From assembly GCA_026225215.1 (NCBI GenBank), contig JAMFSI010000110.1:62001-126000 (forward strand): a stretch of DNA of 64,000 bases. Reading direction: 5' to 3'. The translations under genes and the position numbers were made by a program. This stretch comes from Sphingomonas palustris (GTDB lineage Bacteria; Pseudomonadota; Alphaproteobacteria; Sphingomonadales; Sphingomonadaceae). Below the pieces are notes generated by a model. The model was not told the origin of the DNA and searched no databases. It saw only the letters and a list, made by a program, of their open reading frames with translations. Each line of letters opens with the position of its first letter. The stretch's first letter is position 1. Of this stretch, positions 50,324 through 58,732 are shown piece by piece.

Positions 50324-51478
50324 GTGACAGAATCCAAGAGCGGATCGAGCTGCAAGCCATCACGATGGAGCGCGCTCGCGTCTTGGCTCCGTCAGGGGCG
50401 CTCACCACGCCGAACGGTGATCGTTGCATGCCTGTCGCTACTGATGACCGGGGGCCTCGCCGCTTGCCACCGCTCCGGCGCCAACGCTCCACAGACCGTT
50501 ACCCTAGCTTCGATCGCCTATCCCGACCAAGGCCATCAGGTCTACAACGGCCTGACCGGGGTGGTTGTCCGCGATGGCTGGCTGAAAGGCGAGCTTGCCA
50601 AGCGCGGCATTGCGCTGGCGGTCACACCGGTGCCGACCGCGGTCGGCGCGCCGCTCATTAACGAGGGCTTCTCGGCCAAACGCATCGATTTCGCCTCTTA
50701 CGGCGATTTTCCGGCGATCATTGCGGTTGCCGGGGGCGTTCCGCTCAAGCTGGTGGCGCCGCTGGGCCAGGGCCAGGACGTCTATCTGGTGGTGCGCAAT
50801 GGCATAAACGCGCATTCGATCGCCGACCTCAAAGGCAAACGCATTGCGCTTCATCGTGGGCGCCCGTGGGAGCTGCCGTTTTCGAAACTGCTCGATGCCA
50901 ATGGTCTCAAGCCAACCGATTTCACCATCGTCAATATCAACCCCGCCGCTACGCCAGCGGCGCTGGCCGCGGGCAGCGTCGATGCGGCGGTGCTGCTGAA
51001 TGATGGATTGCTGGTAGAGAAGAAAGGCATCGGCCATGTCATCTGGTCTACGGCGCAAGCACCAGCGGACTGGAAAATGCGGGCGGAGCTGTTCGGTCGG
51101 GGTGGCTTCGTCAGCGAGCATCCCGACCTCACGCAGCTCGTTGTCGACGCTTATATCCGCGCCGCTGCCTGGTCCGCGCAGGACGCCAACCGGGAACAAG
51201 TGATCCAGGATGCCTCGCGCGGCTTCCTGCCCGTGGATATCATCCGCAAGGAGTACGCCAGCGCCACTTACCCCTGGCGCGAGCGTTTCTCGCCGATTTT
51301 CCGGCCCGACGTTGGCGCTCATTACCACTCGGTGGCGGCCTATGCGCTGGCACACGGGCTGGTGCACGACCAGGTCGATGCCGATGCACTGCTCGATGAT
51401 CGCTTCGTCGCCAAGGCGCTCAAGGATCAGAAGCTGGAGGGGTTCTGGGCGGCCGGCAGCGTAAGCGGAACCCATTGA
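50324..51478 (+). CDS. ssuA: Sulfonate-type ABC transporter substrate-binding lipoprotein
   Basis: 384 aa starting at GTG 50324 (GGAAAGG at 50308-50314). A long basic N-region leads to a lipoprotein signal ending LLMTGGLAAC. The SsuA/TauA-type fold shows VNEGFSAKRIDFASYG-like blocks (here INEGFSAKRIDFASYGDFPA), VRNGINAHSIADLKGKRIA and GSVDAAVLLNDGLLVEKKG. It delivers an organosulfur, probably an aliphatic or aromatic sulfonate or related ligand, to the two permeases that follow. ATG at 50300 is an alternative start. First gene of an eight- to nine-gene operon with overlapping junctions. Confidence 0.85.
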   Translation: MTESKSGSSCKPSRWSALASWLRQGRSPRRTVIVACLSLLMTGGLAACHRSGANAPQTVTLASIAYPDQGHQVYNGLTGVVVRDGWLKGELAKRGIALAVTPVPTAVGAPLINEGFSAKRIDFASYGDFPAIIAVAGGVPLKLVAPLGQGQDVYLVVRNGINAHSIADLKGKRIALHRGRPWELPFSKLLDANGLKPTDFTIVNINPAATPAALAAGSVDAAVLLNDGLLVEKKGIGHVIWSTAQAPADWKMRAELFGRGGFVSEHPDLTQLVVDAYIRAAAWSAQDANREQVIQDASRGFLPVDIIRKEYASATYPWRERFSPIFRPDVGAHYHSVAAYALAHGLVHDQVDADALLDDRFVAKALKDQKLEGFWAAGSVSGTH

Positions 51479-52281
51479 TGGCCACCGCACCCGCGAGCTT
51501 TCTGCCTTCTGGCTCCCGGCGCCCGGGTTTCAAGCTCGGGCCGCTGCCACAGGCCCTAGTACCGCCGCTGGCGCTGTTCGCGGTGTGGCAACTGGCCTGC
51601 CTGACCGGACTGTTCCCCGAGCAGGTGCTGGTGCCGCCTTCCACTGTGGCCCGCACGCTGGCCCGCCTGGCCGCTTCGGGCGAGCTGGAGCGCGATGTCG
51701 GAGTCAGCCTGCGACGCCTGCTGGTCGGCTTTGGCGCGGGTGCGCTGACCGGCCTGGCATTCGGCGCTGCAACCGCCTTGTCCCGTTGGACTGAAGCCGC
51801 GTTGTGGCCGCTATTTCTCTTGCTGTGGCAAGTGCCGGTGATCGCCTTCCTGCCCGTGCTGGTGCTGTTTTTCGGTATCGACGAAACCTTCAAGATCACC
51901 ATTGTCGCACTGGCGACCTTCTTCCCGGTGGCGCTCGCCACTTTCGATGGGATCAAAAGCGTGCCGCGCGCCTGGTTCGAGGTGGCGCAAGTCTACCGCA
52001 CCCGGCTGCCCGACCTACTTTGGCGTATCCTGGTGCCGGCGACGGTGCCGGCCATCCTGACCGGGCTACGCGTGGCGATCACCCGGGCGTGGGTGGTATT
52101 GGTCGCCGGCGAATTGCTCGCTGCCGACAGCGGCATCGGCCAGTTGATGGAGACCGGGCGCCAGCTGTTCCAGATCGATGTGGTCCTGGCCGGGGTGATC
52201 ACCAGCGGCGTTATCGGTTTCCTGCTCGATCGCTGCGCGCGCGCGCTCGAGGCGCGCGCCACCCGCTGGAAAGACGCATGA
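51478..52281 (+). CDS. Sulfonate-type ABC transporter permease 1
   Basis: 267-aa SsuC/TauC-type inner-membrane permease with about six helices and a cytoplasmic coupling region VPRAWFEVAQVYRTRLPDLLWRILVPATVPAILTGLR. Start ATG 51478 overlaps the binding-protein stop (ATGA). A second, different permease gene overlaps its end, so the channel is likely a heterodimer, whereas the classical SsuABC system uses one permease. Confidence 0.92.
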   Translation: MATAPASFLPSGSRRPGFKLGPLPQALVPPLALFAVWQLACLTGLFPEQVLVPPSTVARTLARLAASGELERDVGVSLRRLLVGFGAGALTGLAFGAATALSRWTEAALWPLFLLLWQVPVIAFLPVLVLFFGIDETFKITIVALATFFPVALATFDGIKSVPRAWFEVAQVYRTRLPDLLWRILVPATVPAILTGLRVAITRAWVVLVAGELLAADSGIGQLMETGRQLFQIDVVLAGVITSGVIGFLLDRCARALEARATRWKDA

Positions 52282-53054
52282 GCCTGCTCGATCACAAGCC
52301 CGCGCGCTTCGCCGTCGGCCTGGTTGCGCCTGCGCTGCTGCTCGCCTGGTGGCAGTGGCAGGCAAGCCGTGGCGGCAGCAACGCGGTCGCCTTCGCTTCG
52401 CTGAGCACGGTCGGAGGCGCCGCCAGGGAGTTGATCGTCAACGGCACTTTGTTGGCCGACGCCGCCGCGACGTTGCAGCGCGCGTTTACCGGCCTGGGCA
52501 TCGGCGCAACGCTCGGCATCGCTTTGGGCATAGCGATGGCGATGTGGCCGCTGCTCGACCGGCTGCTCGGGCCATTGCTCAACGCCTTGCGGCAAGTGCC
52601 GATGATCGGCTGGCTGCCGTTGATCGGTCTGTGGTTCGGCAGTGACGAGGGATCGGAACTGATCGTGATCTGTCTCTCGGCGTTCTTTCCTGCGATGCTC
52701 AACGCGCACGCCGGCGTCGCCCAGGTCGAGCGCCGCTATCTCGAGGTCGGCCAGATCTATGGTTTCTCCGCCAGCCAGCGGTTCCGGCGCATCCTGCTTC
52801 CCGCCGCCATGCCGATGTTGCTGACCGGGCTTACGCAATCCCTGGCCTTTGCCTGGATCGCGGCCATCGCCGCAGAATTGCTGATGGGCGCCAGCGTGGG
52901 CCTCGGTGTTACCATGCAGCAAGCCCAGACCCAGCAGCGGCTGGACATCATCCTGGTCACGATCGCCGTCACCGCCGCGATCGGCTTCGCCATCAACCAG
53001 CTTGTCTACCGCATTCGATCCAGCCTGCTCGCCTGGCAAGCGCCGGCGCAGTGA
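52278..53054 (+). CDS. Sulfonate-type ABC transporter permease 2
   Basis: 258-aa SsuC/TauC-type permease. N-terminal helix PARFAVGLVAPALLLAWWQW; coupling region VERRYLEVGQIYGFSASQRFRRILLPAAMPMLLTGL; about six hydrophobic segments. ATG 52278 overlaps the permease 1 stop by 4 nt. It is clearly diverged from permease 1, so it is not a recent duplicate. Confidence 0.92.
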   Translation: MSLLDHKPARFAVGLVAPALLLAWWQWQASRGGSNAVAFASLSTVGGAARELIVNGTLLADAAATLQRAFTGLGIGATLGIALGIAMAMWPLLDRLLGPLLNALRQVPMIGWLPLIGLWFGSDEGSELIVICLSAFFPAMLNAHAGVAQVERRYLEVGQIYGFSASQRFRRILLPAAMPMLLTGLTQSLAFAWIAAIAAELLMGASVGLGVTMQQAQTQQRLDIILVTIAVTAAIGFAINQLVYRIRSSLLAWQAPAQ

Positions 53055-53068
53055 ACAGGAGCCAGCCT

Positions 53069-53971
53069 ATGTCGTTCGAGCCAGTGCCCCAGCGTCCGCC
53101 CCATCTTTCTCAGACCGGGCCTCAAACCGGGATTGCCGGCGCGGAGTCCGCGCGATCGGCGCGCGGGGCTCTGACGATCAGCAGTCTCGACAAAAGCTTC
53201 ACCATCAGCGGCACGGCGCGCAAGGTGCTCGATGGCATCAATCTCACCGTTCGCCCTGGTGAATTCGTCAGCATCGTCGGCGCGTCGGGCTGCGGGAAAT
53301 CGACTCTGTTGCGGCTGATCGTCGGGTTGGACGACGAATATACCGGCGAAATTCGCCTCGATGGCGAACGCGTCGCCACCACGAGCCTCGATCGCGGCAT
53401 CGTGTTCCAGGACCACCGCTTGTTCCCCTGGATGACACTGGAGCAAAACGTCGAACTGGCGCTGCTCAACACCGATGTGCCCAAATCGCGCCGCGCGCAG
53501 ATCGTTGCCGACCACATCGCGCTGGTCAATCTCACCGGCTTCGAGAAGGCTTATCCGCACCAGCTCTCGGGCGGTATGGCGCAGCGCGCCGCAATCGCCC
53601 GAGCCCTGGTGACGGAGCCCAAGCTGCTGCTGCTCGACGAGCCGTTAGGCGCCCTCGATGCGCTGACCCGCGTTCATGTCCAGAACGAGTTGCAGCGGAT
53701 CTGGATGCAGCAGCGCTCGACCATGGTGATGGTGACTCACGACGTCGAAGAGGCGCTCTATCTCGGCGATCGGGTGATCGTCATGACCCCCCACCCCGGC
53801 CGCATCCGGCGGATCGTCGATGTCGATCTGCCCCACCCGCGCGACCGGCGCTCGCCGGTGTTGCACCGGCTCAAGGATGAGATTCTCGCTGAACTCACCG
53901 CGGCGCCGACCGACACGACCGACGACGCTCGGGGCAATCTCGTGCTCCTGCCTACCCGAGAGGACCGCTGA
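53069..53971 (+). CDS. ssuB: Sulfonate-type ABC transporter ATP-binding protein
   Basis: 300 aa, ATG 53069 with AGGAG about 8 nt upstream (GTG at 53051 possible). A 35-residue N-terminal extension precedes the ATPase: Walker [15 protein letters not shown]-loop [12 protein letters not shown], signature [15 protein letters not shown], Walker [16 protein letters not shown] and H-loop [14 protein letters not shown], the pattern of NitT/TauT/SsuB ATPases. It energises the two permeases. It overlaps the nitroreductase gene by 1 nt. Confidence 0.93.
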   Translation: MSFEPVPQRPPHLSQTGPQTGIAGAESARSARGALTISSLDKSFTISGTARKVLDGINLTVRPGEFVSIVGASGCGKSTLLRLIVGLDDEYTGEIRLDGERVATTSLDRGIVFQDHRLFPWMTLEQNVELALLNTDVPKSRRAQIVADHIALVNLTGFEKAYPHQLSGGMAQRAAIARALVTEPKLLLLDEPLGALDALTRVHVQNELQRIWMQQRSTMVMVTHDVEEALYLGDRVIVMTPHPGRIRRIVDVDLPHPRDRRSPVLHRLKDEILAELTAAPTDTTDDARGNLVLLPTREDR

Positions 53972-54648
53972 TGGCTGCATTAACGAATGGCGCCAATCCC
54001 CGCCAACCCGACCACCCCGTCCACCCGGTCTTCACCGACCGCTGGAGCCCGCGCAGCTTTACCGGCGAACCGCTGCCCGACAGCGTGCTCGCCACCGCTT
54101 TCGAGGCGGCGCGCTGGGCGCCCTCGGCATCGAACGCCCAGCCATGGCGCTTCGTGTTCGCGCGGCCCGGCGAGGCGGCCTGGGACAAATTCGTATCCTT
54201 GCTGGCCGAGCGCAATGCGCGCTGGGCGGCCCGCGCATCGGCGCTGATCGTGATCGTCTCGGAGCGAAAGGTAGAGCGGCGCGGCGAAGTGGTCGCCAAT
54301 GTCTCGCATAGTTTCGATGCCGGCGCCGCCTGGACCAATTTTGCCCATCAGGCACTCCTGCTGGGCTGGCATACCCATGGCATTGGCGGCTTCGATCGCG
54401 AAGCGGCGCGCCGCGTGCTGGAGATCCCCGACGACTTCTCGGTCGAGGCCATGGTGGCGATCGGCCGGCAAGGCGCGCTCGACGCACTCGATAAGGAATT
54501 CCATGCTGGCGAGGCGCCGAACCTGCGCCGCCCGATCGGCGAGACCGTGTTCGCCGGAATTTTTGGTGTTCCCGCTCCCATCGAGCTGACCCAATCGTCC
54601 GAACGGGCAAATGCGGAAAGGCCAAATGCTGAAAGGAACGCGGCGTGA
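53971..54648 (+). CDS. Nitroreductase-family flavoprotein (possible flavin reductase)
   Basis: 225 aa. The FMN-binding blocks of the family are visible: DRWSPRSFTGEPLPDS at the N-terminus, FEAARWAPSASNAQPWRFVFA, and HTHGIGGFDREAARRVLEIP. It reduces small electrophiles or FMN with NAD(P)H. The operon encodes at least three reduced-flavin-dependent monooxygenases and no SsuE-type reductase, so this protein is the best candidate to supply FMNH2; that role is inferred. It overlaps both neighbours. Confidence 0.88.
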   Translation: MAALTNGANPRQPDHPVHPVFTDRWSPRSFTGEPLPDSVLATAFEAARWAPSASNAQPWRFVFARPGEAAWDKFVSLLAERNARWAARASALIVIVSERKVERRGEVVANVSHSFDAGAAWTNFAHQALLLGWHTHGIGGFDREAARRVLEIPDDFSVEAMVAIGRQGALDALDKEFHAGEAPNLRRPIGETVFAGIFGVPAPIELTQSSERANAERPNAERNAA

Positions 54649-55607
54649 CCACGCAAATCTATTGGCAACTCGACGCTTCCGCCGAACCCCACAGGTCCGA
54701 GCCGTCGCTGCGGGCGGCATTGCCGTCATTGGTGCGCGATCTGCGCAAGCCGACTCAGAACCGGTATGACTACTACGCGCAGATCGCGCAGGCAGCGGCG
54801 CAGACCGGCTTCGATGGCTTGTTCCTGCCGCATCGGCGCGAGGCGGACGATACGCGCATCGTCGCCGCGGCGTTGGCTCGCGAAGTGCCAAGACTGCGCC
54901 TGATCGCGCAATTCCCTGCCTCCTCCGGCTCGGCAGTCTATGCCGCCAAGCAAGCGGTAAGCTTTCAGCGCGCCACCGGCAATCGTCTTGGCTGGGCGCT
55001 TGCCCCCGACGCCGACGCCGAAACCCGCGCCGCCGAGGGCGATTTCCTGCCCGGCGACGAGCTTGACGACCGGCTCGACGAATTCCTGACCGTGGCGCGC
55101 GGCGTCCATGGCCAGCGACCGTTTACTTTCCAGGGCAAGCATTTCGAGGTCCAGAACGGCGGCTTCGAAGATCCGCTCAATCGCGCCGCCTTCCCCGCGG
55201 TGTTCCTTGAAGGCGAACGCGAGGAGGATTTGGGCCTGTCCGCCCGCCATGCCGACGTGCATCTGTTCGGGCCGGGTTCGCCGGAACATTTGGCCGGTCT
55301 GATCGAGGGGCTGGATGGCCTTGCCCATCGCGCCGGTCGCCAGGTCGCCTTTGGGTTAATCCAGCCGATCCTGGCGCGCGAAGATGCCGACGAAGCCGCG
55401 CGCGACGCTGCCCGCAGCACTACCGCACCGGGCACGCTGGTCGGCTCGTGGGACGAGGTCGCAGAGGGTCTCGCTGGGCGGATTGCGCTCGGCATCAGCC
55501 ATCTCGTGCTCACCGCCAGCCCGCAGTTGGAACAGGCCTACGCCCAGGGCCAGCAACTTCTACCCCGTCTGCGCGCCCGGCTGTCCGCCCGCGCTAAAGC
55601 TGCTTGA
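54645..55607 (+). CDS. LLM-class FMN-dependent monooxygenase (short, SsuD-related)
   Basis: 320-aa luciferase-like monooxygenase, GTG start at 54645 overlapping the nitroreductase stop. Family blocks: AAAQTGFDGLFLPHRREADDTRI, YAAKQAVSFQRATGNRLGWAL, FLEGEREEDLGLSARHADVHLFG and the C-terminal GTLVGSWDEVAEGLAGRIALGISHLVL. Shorter than SsuD (about 380) and lacking its C-terminal arm, it is probably a distinct desulfonating or accessory oxygenase. The substrate is not assignable. Confidence 0.87.
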   Translation: MTTQIYWQLDASAEPHRSEPSLRAALPSLVRDLRKPTQNRYDYYAQIAQAAAQTGFDGLFLPHRREADDTRIVAAALAREVPRLRLIAQFPASSGSAVYAAKQAVSFQRATGNRLGWALAPDADAETRAAEGDFLPGDELDDRLDEFLTVARGVHGQRPFTFQGKHFEVQNGGFEDPLNRAAFPAVFLEGEREEDLGLSARHADVHLFGPGSPEHLAGLIEGLDGLAHRAGRQVAFGLIQPILAREDADEAARDAARSTTAPGTLVGSWDEVAEGLAGRIALGISHLVLTASPQLEQAYAQGQQLLPRLRARLSARAKAA

Positions 55608-55619
55608 GGAGATCCAGCG

Positions 55620-56777
55620 ATGGCCATCGACTTTCACTGGCGCTTGCCCACCCACGGCTGCCATTCCAGCATCCGCACGCATAATTATGACCGCGGCGAC
55701 TGGTCCCCCGCCGACGACCACCGGATCGCTCCTGGCCTCGACGCCAATGGCGAGGCGGACGGCCATGCTTATATCGATCACCTCGCCGAGATCGCCAAAG
55801 CCGCCGAAAGCGTTGGTTTCCTTGGCGGGCTGATCCCGTCCTTTCCCAATACCGACGACCCCTGGGTGATCTCGCCGCTTCTGGCCCGCGAAACCAAGGC
55901 GTTTCGCTTCATGATTGCCTTCCAGCCCGGCTTTGGCAATCCCGTCCAGGTCGCCCGCGCCTCGGCCAGCCTGCAACGGGCTACCGGTGGCCGCAGCCTG
56001 TTCAACATCATCACCGGCGGCGGCGGCCCGGCCCAGCTATGGTGGGGAGACAGCTTCAGCCATGATGACCGCTATGGCCGCACCAGCGAATGGCTCGACG
56101 TGTTTCGGGGCGTGTGGAACAGCGACGATTTCTCTTACAAGGGCCGGTTCTATCAGGTCGAGCATGGCGGGCTGCCCGCGCAATTGCGCGCCGAGGAATT
56201 TCCGGAGATGTGGTTCTCCGGTTCGTCGGAGGCGGCGCTCCAGGTTGCCGCCAAACACGCCGATTATTACCTCTCCTGGCTGGAGCCCTTTGCCCAACTG
56301 GCCGACAAATTCGCCAAGGTGAAAGAACGCACGGCGGAGCTGGGCGGCGAACAGAAATGCGCGATTCGCGTCGATCTCGTCGCTCGCAAGACCGAGGAAG
56401 AAGCGTGGTACGAGATCCGTCGCGGTTTCGAAAATGTCTCCGAAGCGACCCGCGATCAATGGCGCGCCCGCGCCGGGGATTCGGTCGGCGCCGCCCGGCT
56501 CGCCGCGCTACGCCCGAGCGAAGCCAGCCGCTGGGAGGATTTGATCATCGCCCCCAATCTATGGGGCGGCTTCAATCTGCTGCGCGGCGGCCCTTCGATC
56601 GGCATCGTCGGCAGCTATGAGCAATGCGCGGAACGGCTCGACGATCTGATCCGCCTTGGCGCGGACGGCTTCATCCTCGCGGGCACGCCGCATCTGGAGG
56701 AAGCTTGGCGCGTGGGCGAGGAAGTGCTGCCACTGCTCGGTCACAACGCTCAGGCGCTGCTGGAGGCGGCCGAGTAA
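55620..56777 (+). CDS. ssuD: Alkanesulfonate monooxygenase-like (SsuD family)
   Basis: 385 aa, ATG 55620 with GAGGAG upstream. It follows SsuD along its length: WRLPTHGCHSSIRTHN, IDHLAEIAKAAESVGFLGGLIP, SLQRATGGRSLFNIITGGG, CAIRVDLVARKTEEEAW (counterpart of the conserved Arg in Escherichia coli SsuD), IAPNLWGGFNLLRGG (second conserved Arg) and GTPHLEEAWRVGEEVLPLLG. It cleaves a C-S bond of an alkanesulfonate with FMNH2 and O2, giving an aldehyde and sulfite. It is in the sigma-54-driven operon with its importer. Confidence 0.92.
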   Translation: MAIDFHWRLPTHGCHSSIRTHNYDRGDWSPADDHRIAPGLDANGEADGHAYIDHLAEIAKAAESVGFLGGLIPSFPNTDDPWVISPLLARETKAFRFMIAFQPGFGNPVQVARASASLQRATGGRSLFNIITGGGGPAQLWWGDSFSHDDRYGRTSEWLDVFRGVWNSDDFSYKGRFYQVEHGGLPAQLRAEEFPEMWFSGSSEAALQVAAKHADYYLSWLEPFAQLADKFAKVKERTAELGGEQKCAIRVDLVARKTEEEAWYEIRRGFENVSEATRDQWRARAGDSVGAARLAALRPSEASRWEDLIIAPNLWGGFNLLRGGPSIGIVGSYEQCAERLDDLIRLGADGFILAGTPHLEEAWRVGEEVLPLLGHNAQALLEAAE

Positions 56778-56814
56778 GATAATCGATCGAAACGGTACTG
56801 CTTCATGCGGTCGG

Positions 56815-57183
56815 ATGGGGCCGAATGATCGCTGGCTGCGCGCCGGGGCGCTGTTCGCGGCGGCGGGGCCAGCGCAAGCTTCGCCGGATCCGCTGTGGAT
56901 CGAGCATATCAGCGACATCTTCGAGGAGATCGGCGCTATCAACGACCAGATCATGTCTGCGCATCGCCGGGCAAGCGAACTCTGCCCCAAGACGCATCGT
57001 GCCGGCGCGGATTCCCGCTGGATTTGGGCGCTGACCGCCATTCTTCTGCGAAAAGGCGATGCCGATCGCGGCCAGCGGACCCGAGCATTAACCGATATTC
57101 TATGGAACACGCCGGCGCGATCGCTGTCATTGCCACGACCGACGATGCGCCTTTCCCCCTTGCGAAAGCCTCTCTTCCTATGA
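56815..57183 (+). CDS. Hypothetical protein coupled to a DszA-family gene
   Basis: An open frame of 122 codons (ATG 56815) whose stop forms an ATGA overlap with the next monooxygenase start, as at other junctions of the operon. A helical segment, DPLWIEHISDIFEEIGAIND, is followed by MSAHRRASELCPKTHR. The C-terminal 30 residues are basic and low-complexity-like. I do not recognise a family. Without it the operon would contain a 400-nt gap, which supports it being real or a decayed gene. Confidence 0.4.
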   Translation: MGPNDRWLRAGALFAAAGPAQASPDPLWIEHISDIFEEIGAINDQIMSAHRRASELCPKTHRAGADSRWIWALTAILLRKGDADRGQRTRALTDILWNTPARSLSLPRPTMRLSPLRKPLFL

Positions 57184-58514
57184 CTCGATCTCGCCAGATC
57201 CATCTTGGCGCCTTCATGCGACCGGTTTCGATCCACACTGGCGCCTGGCGCTATCCAGGGGCGTGGCCCGATGCCAATTTCAACCTCGCCCACCTCAAAC
57301 GACTGATCCAGACGTTGGAGGCTGCCAAGTTCGACGCCTTTTTCATGGCCGATCACCTCGCGGTGTTGAACATGCCCGTCGATGCGCTCAAACGCAGCCA
57401 CACCGTCACCTCCTTCGAACCCTTCACCCTGCTGTCCGCGCTGGCGATGGTGACCGAGCGGATCGGGCTGATCGCCACCGCCTCCACCACTTATGACGAG
57501 CCCTTCCACGTCGCCCGCCGGTTCGCCTCGCTCGATCATCTGAGCGCAGGGCGCGCCGGCTGGAACATCGTCACTACGGGCAATCCCGAAACCTCGCATA
57601 ATTTCGGCAGCGACCAGCATCTCGCTCATGCCACTCGCTATGCCCGCGCGCGCGAATTCTATGATGTGGTCACTGGCTTGTGGGACAGTTGGGCGGACGA
57701 TGCTTTCGTCCGGGATGTCGATGCCGGTATCTATTTCGACCCCGAAAAGCTGCATGTGCTGGACCACAAGGGCGAGTTCCTTTCGGTGCGCGGCCCCCTC
57801 AACATCGCCCGGCCAGTCCAGGGCTGGCCGGTGATCGTGCAGGCCGGCGCCTCGGATGCCGGGCGCCAACTGGCCGCCGAGACCGCCGAGGTGATCTTCG
57901 GCTCCGAAACCACGCTCGCGGGCGGCAAAGCCTTCTACGCGAATGTCAAAGGCCGGATGCAGGCGATCGGCCGCGATCCCGATCACCTCAAGATCCTGCC
58001 GGCAGCCTTTGTCGTGGTCGGCGAAACGGTGGCAGAGGCGAAGGCGAAGCGCGCGCATCTCGACAGCCTCGTTCACTACGACAGCGGCATTCGCTCGCTA
58101 TCGATTGCGCTGGACTATGACGTGTCCGCCTTCGATCCCGATGGGCCCCTGCCCGAGATTCCGGAAAGCAACGCCAGCAAGAGCGGGCGCGACCGTTTCG
58201 TCACCGCGGCGCGCGCGAAGAACCTCACCATCCGGCAACTCGCGGCCAAAGCGGGCAGTTATGCCGGGCTGGCATTCGTCGGCACGGCGCAGACCATCGC
58301 CGACGAGATGGAAGCCTGGCTTGAGGAGCGGGGTTCGGACGGGTTCAACATCATGTTTCCGTTTATTCCCGCAGGCCTTGAGGATTTTACCTCGGGCGTC
58401 ATCCCCGAATTGCAGCGCCGAGGGCTGTTCCGAAAAGAGTATGAAGGAACGAGTTTGCGCGACCATCTGGGCCTACCTCGCCCAGAAAACCGCTTTTTCG
58501 CCACGCCCGGCTGA
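57180..58514 (+). CDS. NtaA/SnaA/DszA-family FMN-dependent monooxygenase, copy 2
   Basis: 444 aa from ATG 57180. Family blocks: MRPVSIHTGAWRYPGAWPDA, FDAFFMADHLAVL, ARRFASLDHLSAGRAGWNIVT, DQHLAHATRYARAREFYDVV, KGEFLSVRGPLNIARPVQGW, and C-terminal AGLEDFTSGVIPELQRRGLF then YEGTSLRDHLGLPRPENRFF. It is closer to DszA than copy 1 in the KGEFLSVRGPL and RDHLGL regions. Predicted role: oxygenative C-S cleavage of a sulfone-like compound to a sulfinate, to be processed by the DszB-like enzymes. Last gene of the plus-strand operon. Confidence 0.88.
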   Translation: MTRSRQIHLGAFMRPVSIHTGAWRYPGAWPDANFNLAHLKRLIQTLEAAKFDAFFMADHLAVLNMPVDALKRSHTVTSFEPFTLLSALAMVTERIGLIATASTTYDEPFHVARRFASLDHLSAGRAGWNIVTTGNPETSHNFGSDQHLAHATRYARAREFYDVVTGLWDSWADDAFVRDVDAGIYFDPEKLHVLDHKGEFLSVRGPLNIARPVQGWPVIVQAGASDAGRQLAAETAEVIFGSETTLAGGKAFYANVKGRMQAIGRDPDHLKILPAAFVVVGETVAEAKAKRAHLDSLVHYDSGIRSLSIALDYDVSAFDPDGPLPEIPESNASKSGRDRFVTAARAKNLTIRQLAAKAGSYAGLAFVGTAQTIADEMEAWLEERGSDGFNIMFPFIPAGLEDFTSGVIPELQRRGLFRKEYEGTSLRDHLGLPRPENRFFATPG

Positions 58515-58586
58515 CACATGGCCGGTTGCCCGAGGTCGCAGACATCCCGGGCAAGCCACAGTTTCGCCTAAACAATCTTAGCTATC

Positions 58587-58616
58587 TTGACGGAATAAAC
58601 TCTACCAAATAAGTAG
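58587..58616 (+). promoter_or_regulatory. Sigma-70-like promoter overlapped by a dyad, upstream of the fourth TonB receptor
   Basis: TTGACG (58587-58592), a 17-nt spacer and TAAGTA (58610-58615). The dyad CTACCAAATAAGTAG (58602-58616) covers the -10 element and resembles the site at 48901-48915. This position fits repression. No sigma-54 site was seen here, so this receptor is probably under separate control. Confidence 0.5.
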
Positions 58617-58732
58617 GCATTTGTCGGTGCTCCGGGCGGCGATATCTGCGCCTGTGATGACACCCGGGGCGGGCGCACCGCTGACCCGGGCGCTGCCGAA
58701 AAGCCTGTTTAGTTTCGTTGGGGGGATTCAAA

